Of a DNA stretch of 7,007 bases, positions 1-6,172 are shown one piece after another. The stretch is from Gemmatimonadota bacterium. GTDB taxonomy: Bacteria; Gemmatimonadota; Gemmatimonadetes; Gemmatimonadales; GWC2-71-9. The notes under the pieces were generated by a model. That model ran no database searches, was not told the DNA's origin, and saw only the letters and a program-made list of their open reading frames with translations. The stretch is from positions 1 through 7,007 of the forward strand of contig QHTP01000257.1 in NCBI GenBank assembly GCA_003220855.1. Direction: 5' to 3'. Made by a program: the position numbers and the translations under genes. Every line of letters begins with the position of its first letter. Position 1 is the first letter of the stretch.

Positions 1-1
1 T

Positions 2-547
2 GACAGCCTGGCTGCGTGCGGTGATAATCCCCAGGGCGAGACTACCGGTGCGGGGGACGCCCCGATGGTGCTCGCGGCGGAGAACGACCTGCTCTGGGCG
101 GAAGCCCTGATCCGGACCGGGGCAAGCGGCGCGGCCGCCCTGATCAACTATACGCACGTTGGCCCGGATCGCCTGGGGCGGCCGCGTGGCGGCCTCCCGC
201 CTGCCACGGATGCGGACCCCAACCTGCTCCAGGAGCTGCAATACGAGCAAGACGTCGAGCTGCCGGGCTCGAACACCGCGCCGTATTACAACCAGCGGCG
301 GATAGACAAGCTGGAGCCGCTCACGCCGCATGAGATGCCGGTGCCGGCGAAGGAGTTGGGCGTGCTGAAGCAGGGGCTCTACACCTGCGGCGGCGCGGCC
401 CATCCCGACGGCAGTTGCGACGCGCACCCCGCGTCCGCGCCGGTCGTCGCGGCCCTGGTGCAGAACGCGCCGCAGGTGTGGGCCGAGATGGAACGGCAGG
501 CGCAGGCCCGGAGGGAACTCAACGCCATTCTGGGCCGTCGCCGGTAG
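2..547 (+). CDS. SusD/RagB-like outer-membrane lipoprotein, C-terminal 181 residues
   Basis: This is the end of a SusD/RagB-type protein, the surface-exposed lipoprotein that caps a SusC channel and binds the nutrient to be imported. The frame is open from the first codon (positions 2-4) to the TAG at 545-547, so the ATG at 65 is an internal methionine and the N-terminus lies outside the window. Family hallmarks, numbered from position 2, are AENDLLWAEALIR (26-38, a late SusD helix), the A-LIN segment with GGLPP (45-67), LQELQYEQDVEL (78-87, the conserved helix with ExxxEL-like pattern), YYNQRRIDKL (95-104) and the closing MPVPAKELGVL (112-122). The last 60 or so residues run past the usual end and carry two cysteines, C129 and C139, that could form a disulfide, then a charged helix-like tail. 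A terminator follows 33 bp downstream. Family assignment is confident; the substrate is unknown. Confidence 0.88.
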   Translation, partial: DSLAACGDNPQGETTGAGDAPMVLAAENDLLWAEALIRTGASGAAALINYTHVGPDRLGRPRGGLPPATDADPNLLQELQYEQDVELPGSNTAPYYNQRRIDKLEPLTPHEMPVPAKELGVLKQGLYTCGGAAHPDGSCDAHPASAPVVAALVQNAPQVWAEMERQAQARRELNAILGRRR

Positions 548-579
548 TCCGGCTCGACCTCGGGCAGGTTCGAGGCCAC

Positions 580-613
580 CAGGCGCGTCGCTCGTCGGCG
601 CGCCTGCTTTTTT
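580..613 (+). terminator. Rho-independent terminator after the susD-like gene
   Basis: Positions 580-590 pair with 596-606 in an 11-bp stem that includes one G-U pair (588 with 598). The core is AGGCGCG against CGCGCCT and the loop is five bases (591-595). One C and then six consecutive T (608-613) follow. This GC-rich stem plus T-tract is the textbook form of an intrinsic terminator and lies 33 bp after the susD-like stop. Oddly, the T-tract overlaps the nominal start of the next gene (612), so that gene must depend on read-through or on a promoter that I cannot identify. Termination is inferred from structure only. Confidence 0.75.
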
Positions 614-3600
614 GCTGCTGTCGCTCTGCTCAGCCTGCCGGCATACCGCCGCCCCCGGCCCCTGGCACGAGGAAACGGGGTTCCGCTGGCGCGATCTCGC
701 CGTGCCGCGCCGCGGGGGCCCCGGATTCACCGAGCTCCCGCCGTCCCCGACCGGCATCCGCTTCACCAACACCGTCACGCTCGAGAACGCACTGCAAAAC
801 CGCCACCTCGCGCAGGGCGGCGGAGTGGCCATCGGCGACGTGGATGGAGACGGACTCGCCGACGTCTACCTGACGAGCAACGAGGGCGCGAACGCCCTGT
901 ACAAGAACCTCGGTGACTGGCGCTTCGAGGACATCACGGCCCGGGCCGGCGTCGCCCTGACGGGGCGGCACTCGACGGGAGCCGTGTTCGCCGATGTGGA
1001 CGGCGACGGCGACCTCGACCTGCTCGTCAGCACCCTCGGCGAGGGCGTGGCGCTCTTTCTCAACGACGGGCACGGCGTGTTCGCCGAGCGCACGGCCGAG
1101 GCGGGGCTCGCCTCCCACTCGGGCAGCATGACGATGACCCTGACCGACGTGGACGGGGACGGGCACCTCGACCTCTACGTCGCCAACTATAAGACCCGGT
1201 CCGCGATGGACGTCTACCCGCCGCAAGAGCGGACGTTCGACCAGGTGGTCCGCGACCTGGGGCACCAGCACTTCGAGGTCGTCCCGAAGTTCCGCCAGGA
1301 CTACCGCGTCGTGGACCGGCCCGAGTACGGCCTGGTATCGATGCAGCAGCGCGCCGACCCGGACGGCTTCTACCTGAACGACGGCACGGGGCACTTCACC
1401 CTGGTCCCGTGGACGTCAGGTCGGTTCCGCGACGAAGACGGCAAGCCGCTCCCCGCCGCGCCGGAGTACTTCGGCTTGTCCGCCAAGTTTACCGACGTCG
1501 ATGGCGACGGCGCACCGGACCTGTACGTGTGCGACGACTTCGAGGATCCTGATATGTTCTGGCTCAACGACGGCACGGGGACCTTCCGCGCCGTGCCGCG
1601 CCTCGCGGTCCGCAACACCAGCAACTCCTCGATGGCCGTCGACTTTTCCGATGTGGATCGCGACGGCAACGTCGACATCCTGGTCGGAGACATGCTGGGC
1701 CGTGGCCCGCGCCGCAAGAGCCAGGTCCCCACTCATACCCCGTTGCCCAAGCTGATCGGCCGGATCGACGACCGACCCCAATGGCAGCGCAACACGCTGC
1801 TCTGGAACCGGGGCGACGGCACGTTCGCGCAGATCGGCGGCTACGCCGGGATCGAGGCCTCCGACTGGACGTGGGACGTGCTGTTCCTCGACGTGGACTT
1901 GGATGGGTACGAGGATGTTCTAGCCACCACCGGCCATCTGTGGGACGTGATGGACGCGGACACCTGGGAGCGCGTGCGAACGACGTTTACGCCGCTCGAC
2001 TGGCGGCGCGAGCTGGCGCTGTTTCCCAAGCTCGCCACCAAGAACGTCGCCTTTCGCAATAACGGCGACCTCACGTTCTCGGACGCCGGCGCGCGGTGGG
2101 GCTTTGCCGCCGAGGATGCGATCTCCCACGGCATGGCGACGGCGGACCTGGACGGCGACGGCGCACTGGACGTGGTCATCAACCGCCTGGGCTCTCCGGC
2201 CGCCGTGTTTCGGAACCTGGCGAGCGCCCCGCGCGTGGCCGTGCGGCTGCGGGGGCGCGCGCCGAACACCGCCGGGGCAGGCTCCAAGATCCGCGTGCTC
2301 GGAGGCCCGGTCCCGATACAGCGGAAAGAGGTCGTGCTCGGTGGCAGCTACCTCTCGGGATCCGACCCCCTGTACACGTTCGCCGCCGGCGCGGCGCAAG
2401 ACCTGACCATCGAAGTCGATTGGCGCCGGGGTGCGCACTCGGTGGTGCGCGGCGTGAAGCCGAATCGGGAGTACGAAATCATGGAACCGCCCACCGACAG
2501 CGCGGGGCCCCGTCGCTCGCCACCAGTCCCTGCCCCCTGGTTCCGGGACGTGTCGTCACAGCTCCGCCACCGCCACGTCGAGACTCCGTTCAACGACTGG
2601 GACCGCCAGCCTCTGCTGCCCCAGGCCTTGAGCCAGCTCGGGCCCGGGATCACCTGGTACGACGTGGACGGCGATGGTGCCGAGGACCTGTTGATCACGT
2701 CGGGGCGGGGCGGCAGCCTCGCCTACTACCGCAACCACCACGGGCGGTTCACGCGAGTCGATCTCCACCTGCCGCCTGCGCGCTACGACGAAACGACCGT
2801 GCTGCCGCTGCCGGACGGCAAGGGCGGGGCCGTGCTGCTCCTGGGCCAGTCCAACTACGAGTCGCAAACGCCCAAGGAGGCCGCCGCGCTCCCCGGCGTC
2901 CTGGACGTGACCCCGGGCGGGGCCGTCGTGACGCCTGTCGTGCCAGGAGATGTCGGGAGTGTCGGGCCTCTGGCGCTGGCGGACGTGGATGGAGACGGTG
3001 CCTTGGACCTGTTCGTGGGCGGCCGGGTGGCGCCGGGTGCGTACCCGGGCGCCGTGTCGTCGCGGCTGTTCCGCAACGCGGGCGGGCGATTCGTGCTGGA
3101 TGAGACCAACAGCAGTCTCTTCACGAACATCGGCTTGATATCCGGGGCCGTGTTTTCGGATGTGAACGGGGACGGCTGGCCGGACCTCATCCTCGCGCCG
3201 GAGTGGGGGTCACTCAAGCTGTTCGTGAACGACCACGGGCATTTCCGCGACGCCACCGCCGAATGGGGCCTGGACCGTGTGATTGGTCGCTGGAACGGCG
3301 TCACGACCGGGGATCTCGACGGCGACGGTCGCCTGGACATCGTGGCGACGAGCTGGGGCCGGAACACGAAGTATCATGTCGACCCCGCCCATCCTCTCCT
3401 CCTGTACTACGGAAAGCTGGCGGGGTCGCGGTGGGACATGATCGAAGCACAGTATGACGATCGACTGCACAGCATCGCTCCGCTCGCCCCGCTCGGCCAA
3501 CTGATGGCGACACTGCCGGTGGTGCGTCTCACCACCCGGACGTATACCGCGTACGCGAACGCCACGCTCCAAGACGTTTTCGGCAGGACGCTCGCGGGTG

Positions 3601-4265
3601 CTCAGCGCCTCGAGGCCGCCACGCTGGACCACCAGGTTTTCTTCAACCGGGGGGGCACGTTCGAGGCCAGGCCGCTCCCAGCGGAGGCGCAGTTCGCTCC
3701 GGCGTTCTACGCCGGAGTGGCCGACTTCGACGGCGACGGTCACGAGGATCTGTTTCTCTCGCAGAATTTCTTTCCGACCGAGATCGCAACCCCACGCTAC
3801 GACGGCGGCCGGGGCCTGCTGCTGCGCGGCCGCGGAGACGGCACGCTCGAGCCGGTGCCGGGTCAGATTTCAGGGATCCTGGTGTACGGTGATCAACGCG
3901 GCGCGGCCTTCGCCGACTACGACGGTGACGGCCGCACCGATCTCGTCGTGTCGCAGAACGGGTCGGAGACGAGGTTGTATCACAACGAGCACGCGCGGCC
4001 CGGGCTGCGGGTGCGGTTGGACGGCGGGCCGCTCAACCCGTACGCGATCGGGGCCGTGCTGCGGCTCGTGTACGAGGGGTCGCGGGGCCCGGCGCGGGAG
4101 GTGCACGGCGGCTCCGGCTACTGGTCGCAGGACGGGCCGATCCAAGTGCTGGGGTTGGAGGAGGGAAAGCAGGCCACCGCCGTGTGGGTCCGATGGCCGG
4201 GCGGCAGGGAGACGGTCGCGCCGCTACAAGCGGGTCAGCTCCAGATCACTATTCGCAAGCCCTAA
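612..4265 (+). CDS. Tandem CRTAC1-like FG-GAP/VCBS repeat protein with two ASPIC/UnbV domains
   Basis: A large secreted or surface protein without visible catalytic residues; FG-GAP repeats form calcium-binding beta-propellers and usually mediate adhesion or ligand contact. I count 13 DxDxDG-type loops. Unit 1 has them near residues 76, 128, 179, 295, 347, 427 and 512, followed by an ASPIC/UnbV domain at about 540-625 (AGAGSKIRV and GGSYLSGSDP). Unit 2 has loops near 684, 791, 850, 901, 1038 and 1102, then a second ASPIC-like domain at about 1130-1217 ending in WVRWPGGRE. The start is uncertain. TTG at 612 is the first ATG, GTG or TTG after the in-frame stop at 366-368, has no clear Shine-Dalgarno, and leaves only eight residues before the lipobox-like LCSAC (Cys codon 636-638). 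The upstream codons encode a good signal peptide (RPRAGSRPPG then ASLVGAPAFLLLSL), suggesting a lost start or an indel. The gene follows susD, as expected for a surface partner of that system. Confidence 0.85.
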   Translation: MLLSLCSACRHTAAPGPWHEETGFRWRDLAVPRRGGPGFTELPPSPTGIRFTNTVTLENALQNRHLAQGGGVAIGDVDGDGLADVYLTSNEGANALYKNLGDWRFEDITARAGVALTGRHSTGAVFADVDGDGDLDLLVSTLGEGVALFLNDGHGVFAERTAEAGLASHSGSMTMTLTDVDGDGHLDLYVANYKTRSAMDVYPPQERTFDQVVRDLGHQHFEVVPKFRQDYRVVDRPEYGLVSMQQRADPDGFYLNDGTGHFTLVPWTSGRFRDEDGKPLPAAPEYFGLSAKFTDVDGDGAPDLYVCDDFEDPDMFWLNDGTGTFRAVPRLAVRNTSNSSMAVDFSDVDRDGNVDILVGDMLGRGPRRKSQVPTHTPLPKLIGRIDDRPQWQRNTLLWNRGDGTFAQIGGYAGIEASDWTWDVLFLDVDLDGYEDVLATTGHLWDVMDADTWERVRTTFTPLDWRRELALFPKLATKNVAFRNNGDLTFSDAGARWGFAAEDAISHGMATADLDGDGALDVVINRLGSPAAVFRNLASAPRVAVRLRGRAPNTAGAGSKIRVLGGPVPIQRKEVVLGGSYLSGSDPLYTFAAGAAQDLTIEVDWRRGAHSVVRGVKPNREYEIMEPPTDSAGPRRSPPVPAPWFRDVSSQLRHRHVETPFNDWDRQPLLPQALSQLGPGITWYDVDGDGAEDLLITSGRGGSLAYYRNHHGRFTRVDLHLPPARYDETTVLPLPDGKGGAVLLLGQSNYESQTPKEAAALPGVLDVTPGGAVVTPVVPGDVGSVGPLALADVDGDGALDLFVGGRVAPGAYPGAVSSRLFRNAGGRFVLDETNSSLFTNIGLISGAVFSDVNGDGWPDLILAPEWGSLKLFVNDHGHFRDATAEWGLDRVIGRWNGVTTGDLDGDGRLDIVATSWGRNTKYHVDPAHPLLLYYGKLAGSRWDMIEAQYDDRLHSIAPLAPLGQLMATLPVVRLTTRTYTAYANATLQDVFGRTLAGAQRLEAATLDHQVFFNRGGTFEARPLPAEAQFAPAFYAGVADFDGDGHEDLFLSQNFFPTEIATPRYDGGRGLLLRGRGDGTLEPVPGQISGILVYGDQRGAAFADYDGDGRTDLVVSQNGSETRLYHNEHARPGLRVRLDGGPLNPYAIGAVLRLVYEGSRGPAREVHGGSGYWSQDGPIQVLGLEEGKQATAVWVRWPGGRETVAPLQAGQLQITIRKP

Positions 4266-4274
4266 GCCGGGCAC

Positions 4275-5360
4275 CTACCGACAGACAGTCGTACTCGACA
4301 CCAGGGGCGCCACGAAGCTCGCGGTGATCGACAGCACGCCCAGGGGGTCGGTGTAGAGATCGGTCCGTTGCGCCGTGAACGTGAAATGCCCGCTGATCAC
4401 CTGGCCCCCCGGAACGCTGTCGATCTGCATGATGACCAGCGTGCCTCCCCGCCTCGAGTAGCTGCCGATGCCCGCGGTCAGAGCGAACCACTCCGCCCAG
4501 GGACGTGGAGCCGCGCAGGTTGCGGGGGGCGCGGTCGACGACGCCGCATCTTCGGCAGGGCTCAGGGAGTCGATCGCGTACGCGCCGACCCCGATGACCG
4601 AGTCCGGACGGGTGATCTGAACGCGCTGCGTGTTCACGCCATTCTTGACGTACGTCCCAATGAGCTGGAACGCCTGCCTGCCGCTCGTCGCGACGAAATT
4701 CGCAGCCCGGGCCGGGCCACCCACGTGGGTGATGGCGGTGCCGCGCACCGAATAAAAGATGTTCCCCCCCGTTGTGTCCGTCGGGTTCATCACGTACACA
4801 GCTCCCGTGTCCGTGAGCGAGTCGGCGTGCACGATGTAGGGATTCGGTCCACCGGGAGCGAGCCCCCTGATGTGGCCGGCCGAGTCGATCGAGTAGGCGG
4901 AATTGCTCGGCGCCGTGAACCAAACCGTGGCTGGAGGAGGGTTGTTGCTTTTGAGGACCACGACGGGCACGGTCATCGTGTCGCCAGGCATCACGTACAC
5001 CGTGTCAAGCAGGAGCGTGATGTCGAGCGTGTCCGACACGACGACCAGGGCGCCACCGGTCAGCCCCTGGGCTTGCGCGGTTATCACCGCGGAACCTCGC
5101 TTCCGCCCGGTGATGGCACCGGACAGCGCATCGATCTGAGCGACGGAGCTGTCGCTGGTAGCCCACATCACCGGGCCAGGAGAGGCGGGGCTGCCACCGG
5201 GGGCGATGTAGGTGACATGGAGGGCAGGCAGTCGATCCCCCACGAACAGCGAGTCGAGCACGGGCGAGAGTTGCAGCGCGCCACGACCGCTCCCTACGCC
5301 AAGGTCGCCACAGGCGGCGAGGGCGGCCATGCCGAGCAGCGTAAGTAACGATCGGTTCAT
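4275..5360 (-). CDS. Big_2-like domain lipoprotein, 361 aa
   Basis: This predicted surface or periplasmic lipoprotein starts at the ATG complementary to 5358-5360. Its signal peptide is MNRSLLTLLGMAALAAC, with lipobox LAAC and lipidated Cys17. Residues 28-109 look like a bacterial Ig-like (Big_2) domain: a PxxDSLFVGD opening, the core VMWATSDSSVAQID, then GAITGRKRGSAVITA. Residues 110-191 look like a weaker second Ig-like repeat (VMPGDTMTVPVVV and IRGLAPGG). The remainder (about 200-361) is rich in beta strands and not a domain I can name. It has a WAEWFALTAGIGSYSRRGG segment and SGHFTFTA, and holds the only two other cysteines (C282, C360), which could bridge. The gene lies 46 bp downstream of the small lipoprotein gene on the same strand, so the two may be co-transcribed. 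Only a weak TAGG precedes the start. Its stop is 9 bp from the convergent FG-GAP gene. Function is unknown; a structural or binding role is an inference. Confidence 0.8.
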   Translation of the reverse strand: MNRSLLTLLGMAALAACGDLGVGSGRGALQLSPVLDSLFVGDRLPALHVTYIAPGGSPASPGPVMWATSDSSVAQIDALSGAITGRKRGSAVITAQAQGLTGGALVVVSDTLDITLLLDTVYVMPGDTMTVPVVVLKSNNPPPATVWFTAPSNSAYSIDSAGHIRGLAPGGPNPYIVHADSLTDTGAVYVMNPTDTTGGNIFYSVRGTAITHVGGPARAANFVATSGRQAFQLIGTYVKNGVNTQRVQITRPDSVIGVGAYAIDSLSPAEDAASSTAPPATCAAPRPWAEWFALTAGIGSYSRRGGTLVIMQIDSVPGGQVISGHFTFTAQRTDLYTDPLGVLSITASFVAPLVSSTTVCR

Positions 5361-5406
5361 AGACCTAACAGTACGCCGGGCGGTGACGGGGGGCCAGGTC
5401 GGCCGC

Positions 5407-5802
5407 CTAGAACACTCCGACGCTCGAGCGGCGCAGGTCCGTCTCGAGCGTCCATTCGATGTATTGACCCGGCTGAAGGATCAACGTCTCAGTGCGCGCG
5501 AACGCGTCGCTGCCGATCGCGCGCCCGTACAGTTGCAGCTCGTGTCCCATCCCTAGCAGCCGGATCGGTACGAATAACAAGCTCGACGACGACCCGGTCA
5601 CGATCCCCACCCGCGTTTGCTGGCCATCGTGCAGGACGTAGATCACCACGTCGAGATAGTTGTGATTGGTGACGTTGAGGGCGATTTCCCCCGCGGGCAC
5701 GTCGACGCCAGGTCGAGGATCGGACTTTCCGCGGTGGAAGATGAAGCAACCGGACGCGGCCAAGAGCAGGGCGACGCGCGCCGCGCGGAGTCGGAACCTC
5801 AT
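5407..5802 (-). CDS. Small lipoprotein of unknown function, 131 aa
   Basis: I place the start at the ATG complementary to 5800-5802. From there the protein opens with a compact lipoprotein signal, MRFRLRAARVALLLAASGC: an Arg-rich n-region, a hydrophobic core, lipobox ASGC and lipidated Cys19. The frame also offers an ATG at 5862, adding 20 residues (MPRSIQVSFADHPPWLRSRV) that would put a polar stretch ahead of the signal, so the internal start is preferred although neither has a strong Shine-Dalgarno. A TATGAA hexamer on this strand (5862-5867) could be a -10 box giving a transcript that starts downstream of the longer start; no matching -35 is visible. The mature part is one small beta-rich domain: EIALNVTNHNYLDVVIYVL (39-57), TRVGIVTGSSSSLLFVPI (63-80) and LILQPGQYIEWTLE (107-120). 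The pattern recalls small transthyretin- or Ig-like folds, with no catalytic residue apparent. It is probably co-expressed with the Big_2-like lipoprotein downstream. Confidence 0.75.
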   Translation of the reverse strand: MRFRLRAARVALLLAASGCFIFHRGKSDPRPGVDVPAGEIALNVTNHNYLDVVIYVLHDGQQTRVGIVTGSSSSLLFVPIRLLGMGHELQLYGRAIGSDAFARTETLILQPGQYIEWTLETDLRRSSVGVF

Positions 5803-5998
5803 GACGCGCGAACGTAGCCAGGGCGGGTGATCTGCGAAAGAGACTTGGATCGAACGAGGCATTCATAACAGTTCTCTGACAGGCCGCGCCGCACTGTCGT
5901 TCCCTTGTGGAACGTCTGTTTCTTGCGGCGGAGCCTGCTTGGTCTCAACCTTGAGCCGTGCCGTTTCGCTCTCACCTTCAGCCCTAGGAGACCCGTTC

Positions 5999-6082
5999 AT
6001 GCGTCATACTTCGTCGGCCTGCCGTCGATCTTGCCCGCCGCGTCATCTCACCGGAACGCGATGTAGCCACCGTAGACCCTAG
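5999..6082 (+). CDS. Possible 27-residue leader peptide upstream of susC
   Basis: The ATG at 5999 is preceded by TAGGAG (5985-5990) with an eight-base gap, as good a ribosome binding site as that of susC itself. The frame ends at TAG 6080-6082 and encodes 27 residues beginning MRHTSSACRRSCPP. Seven are Arg, three Cys and three His. None of the seven Arg codons is CGC or CGG (they are CGT, CGA or AGA), unlike the GC-rich codon choice of neighbouring genes. That fits either a leader peptide using less favoured Arg codons or simply non-coding DNA. It ends 90 bp before susC and upstream of a hairpin. No homologous peptide is recognised. Confidence 0.25.
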   Translation: MRHTSSACRRSCPPRHLTGTRCSHRRP

Positions 6083-6105
6083 GCATACGGCGGTCCAGCA
6101 GCGGT

Positions 6106-6139
6106 CTCTCACCGCGCGGCTTCCATCGGTGCGGGAGAG
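6106..6139 (+). promoter_or_regulatory. Hairpin in the probable susC leader
   Basis: CTCTC (6106-6110) and CCGC (6112-6115), separated by one bulged A, pair with GCGG (6131-6134) and GAGAG (6135-6139). This gives a nine-pair stem with a 15-base loop. A pyrimidine-rich stretch containing only short T runs (6146-6156) follows, then the susC ribosome binding site. It could be an attenuator or an mRNA-stability element in the susC 5' leader, but the T-run is too broken for a confident terminator call. In a GC-rich genome such a stem can also arise by chance. Confidence 0.25.
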
Positions 6140-6172
6140 CGCGCGTTTCCTTTCATTACGAGGACACACGTC

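Larger units (their letters stand above)
5803..6172. other. Divergent intergenic region between a lipoprotein gene and susC
   Basis: These 370 bases separate the minus-strand lipoprotein start from the plus-strand susC start and should hold promoters for both. I find no convincing -35/-10 pair for susC. Visible structure includes an inverted repeat CTCAA-CC-TTGAG (5944-5955), two copies of CCCTAGG (5982-5988 and 6077-6083), and GCGGTC repeated 11 bp apart (6090-6095 and 6101-6106). A five-base inverted pair CCGTA/TACGG (6070-6074 and 6086-6090) encloses the second CCCTAGG. A short ORF and a hairpin are listed separately. The 6173 end carries the susC ribosome binding site GAGGA (6160-6164). 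The region looks less codon-structured than its neighbours and may carry a long 5' leader for susC. Confidence 0.6.

Noticed and set aside
65..547. ATG at 65 as the true start of the first gene
   Set aside because: The frame is open back to the window edge, and the sequence from this ATG matches only the C-terminal part of SusD, so it is an internal methionine.
415..873. 152-codon plus-strand frame across the susD to FG-GAP junction
   Set aside because: Composition is Arg/Ala/Pro/Ser-rich as in GC-rich shadow frames. It overlaps two genes with clear domain matches and has no recognisable motif.
630..1394. 254-codon antisense frame inside the FG-GAP gene
   Set aside because: Its Val/Glu/His/Arg-rich pattern mirrors the repeated GACGTGGACGGCGAC codons of the opposite strand; it is a by-product of the DxDxDG repeats.
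2096..3103. 335-codon plus-strand frame inside the FG-GAP gene
   Set aside because: It lies wholly within a well-supported coding region in another frame and is Arg/Gly/Pro-rich without any domain signature.
838..3935. Regularly repeated GACGTGGACGGCGAC-like DNA as a repeat array or CRISPR
   Set aside because: Spacing is irregular, copies vary by codon, and all are in frame encoding DxDxDG calcium-binding loops.
4249..4923. 224-codon minus-strand frame overlapping the same lipoprotein
   Set aside because: It is an out-of-frame shadow with Arg/His/Gly-rich composition and no signal sequence.
4368..5348. 326-codon plus-strand frame opposite the Big_2-like lipoprotein
   Set aside because: The minus-strand gene has a perfect lipoprotein signal and Ig-like motifs. 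The plus-strand frame is Arg/His/Gly-rich with no domain pattern.
5803..5862. Longer start (ATG at 5862) for the small lipoprotein
   Set aside because: It would put 20 polar residues before a well-formed lipoprotein signal peptide; the internal ATG at 5802 gives a normal signal length.
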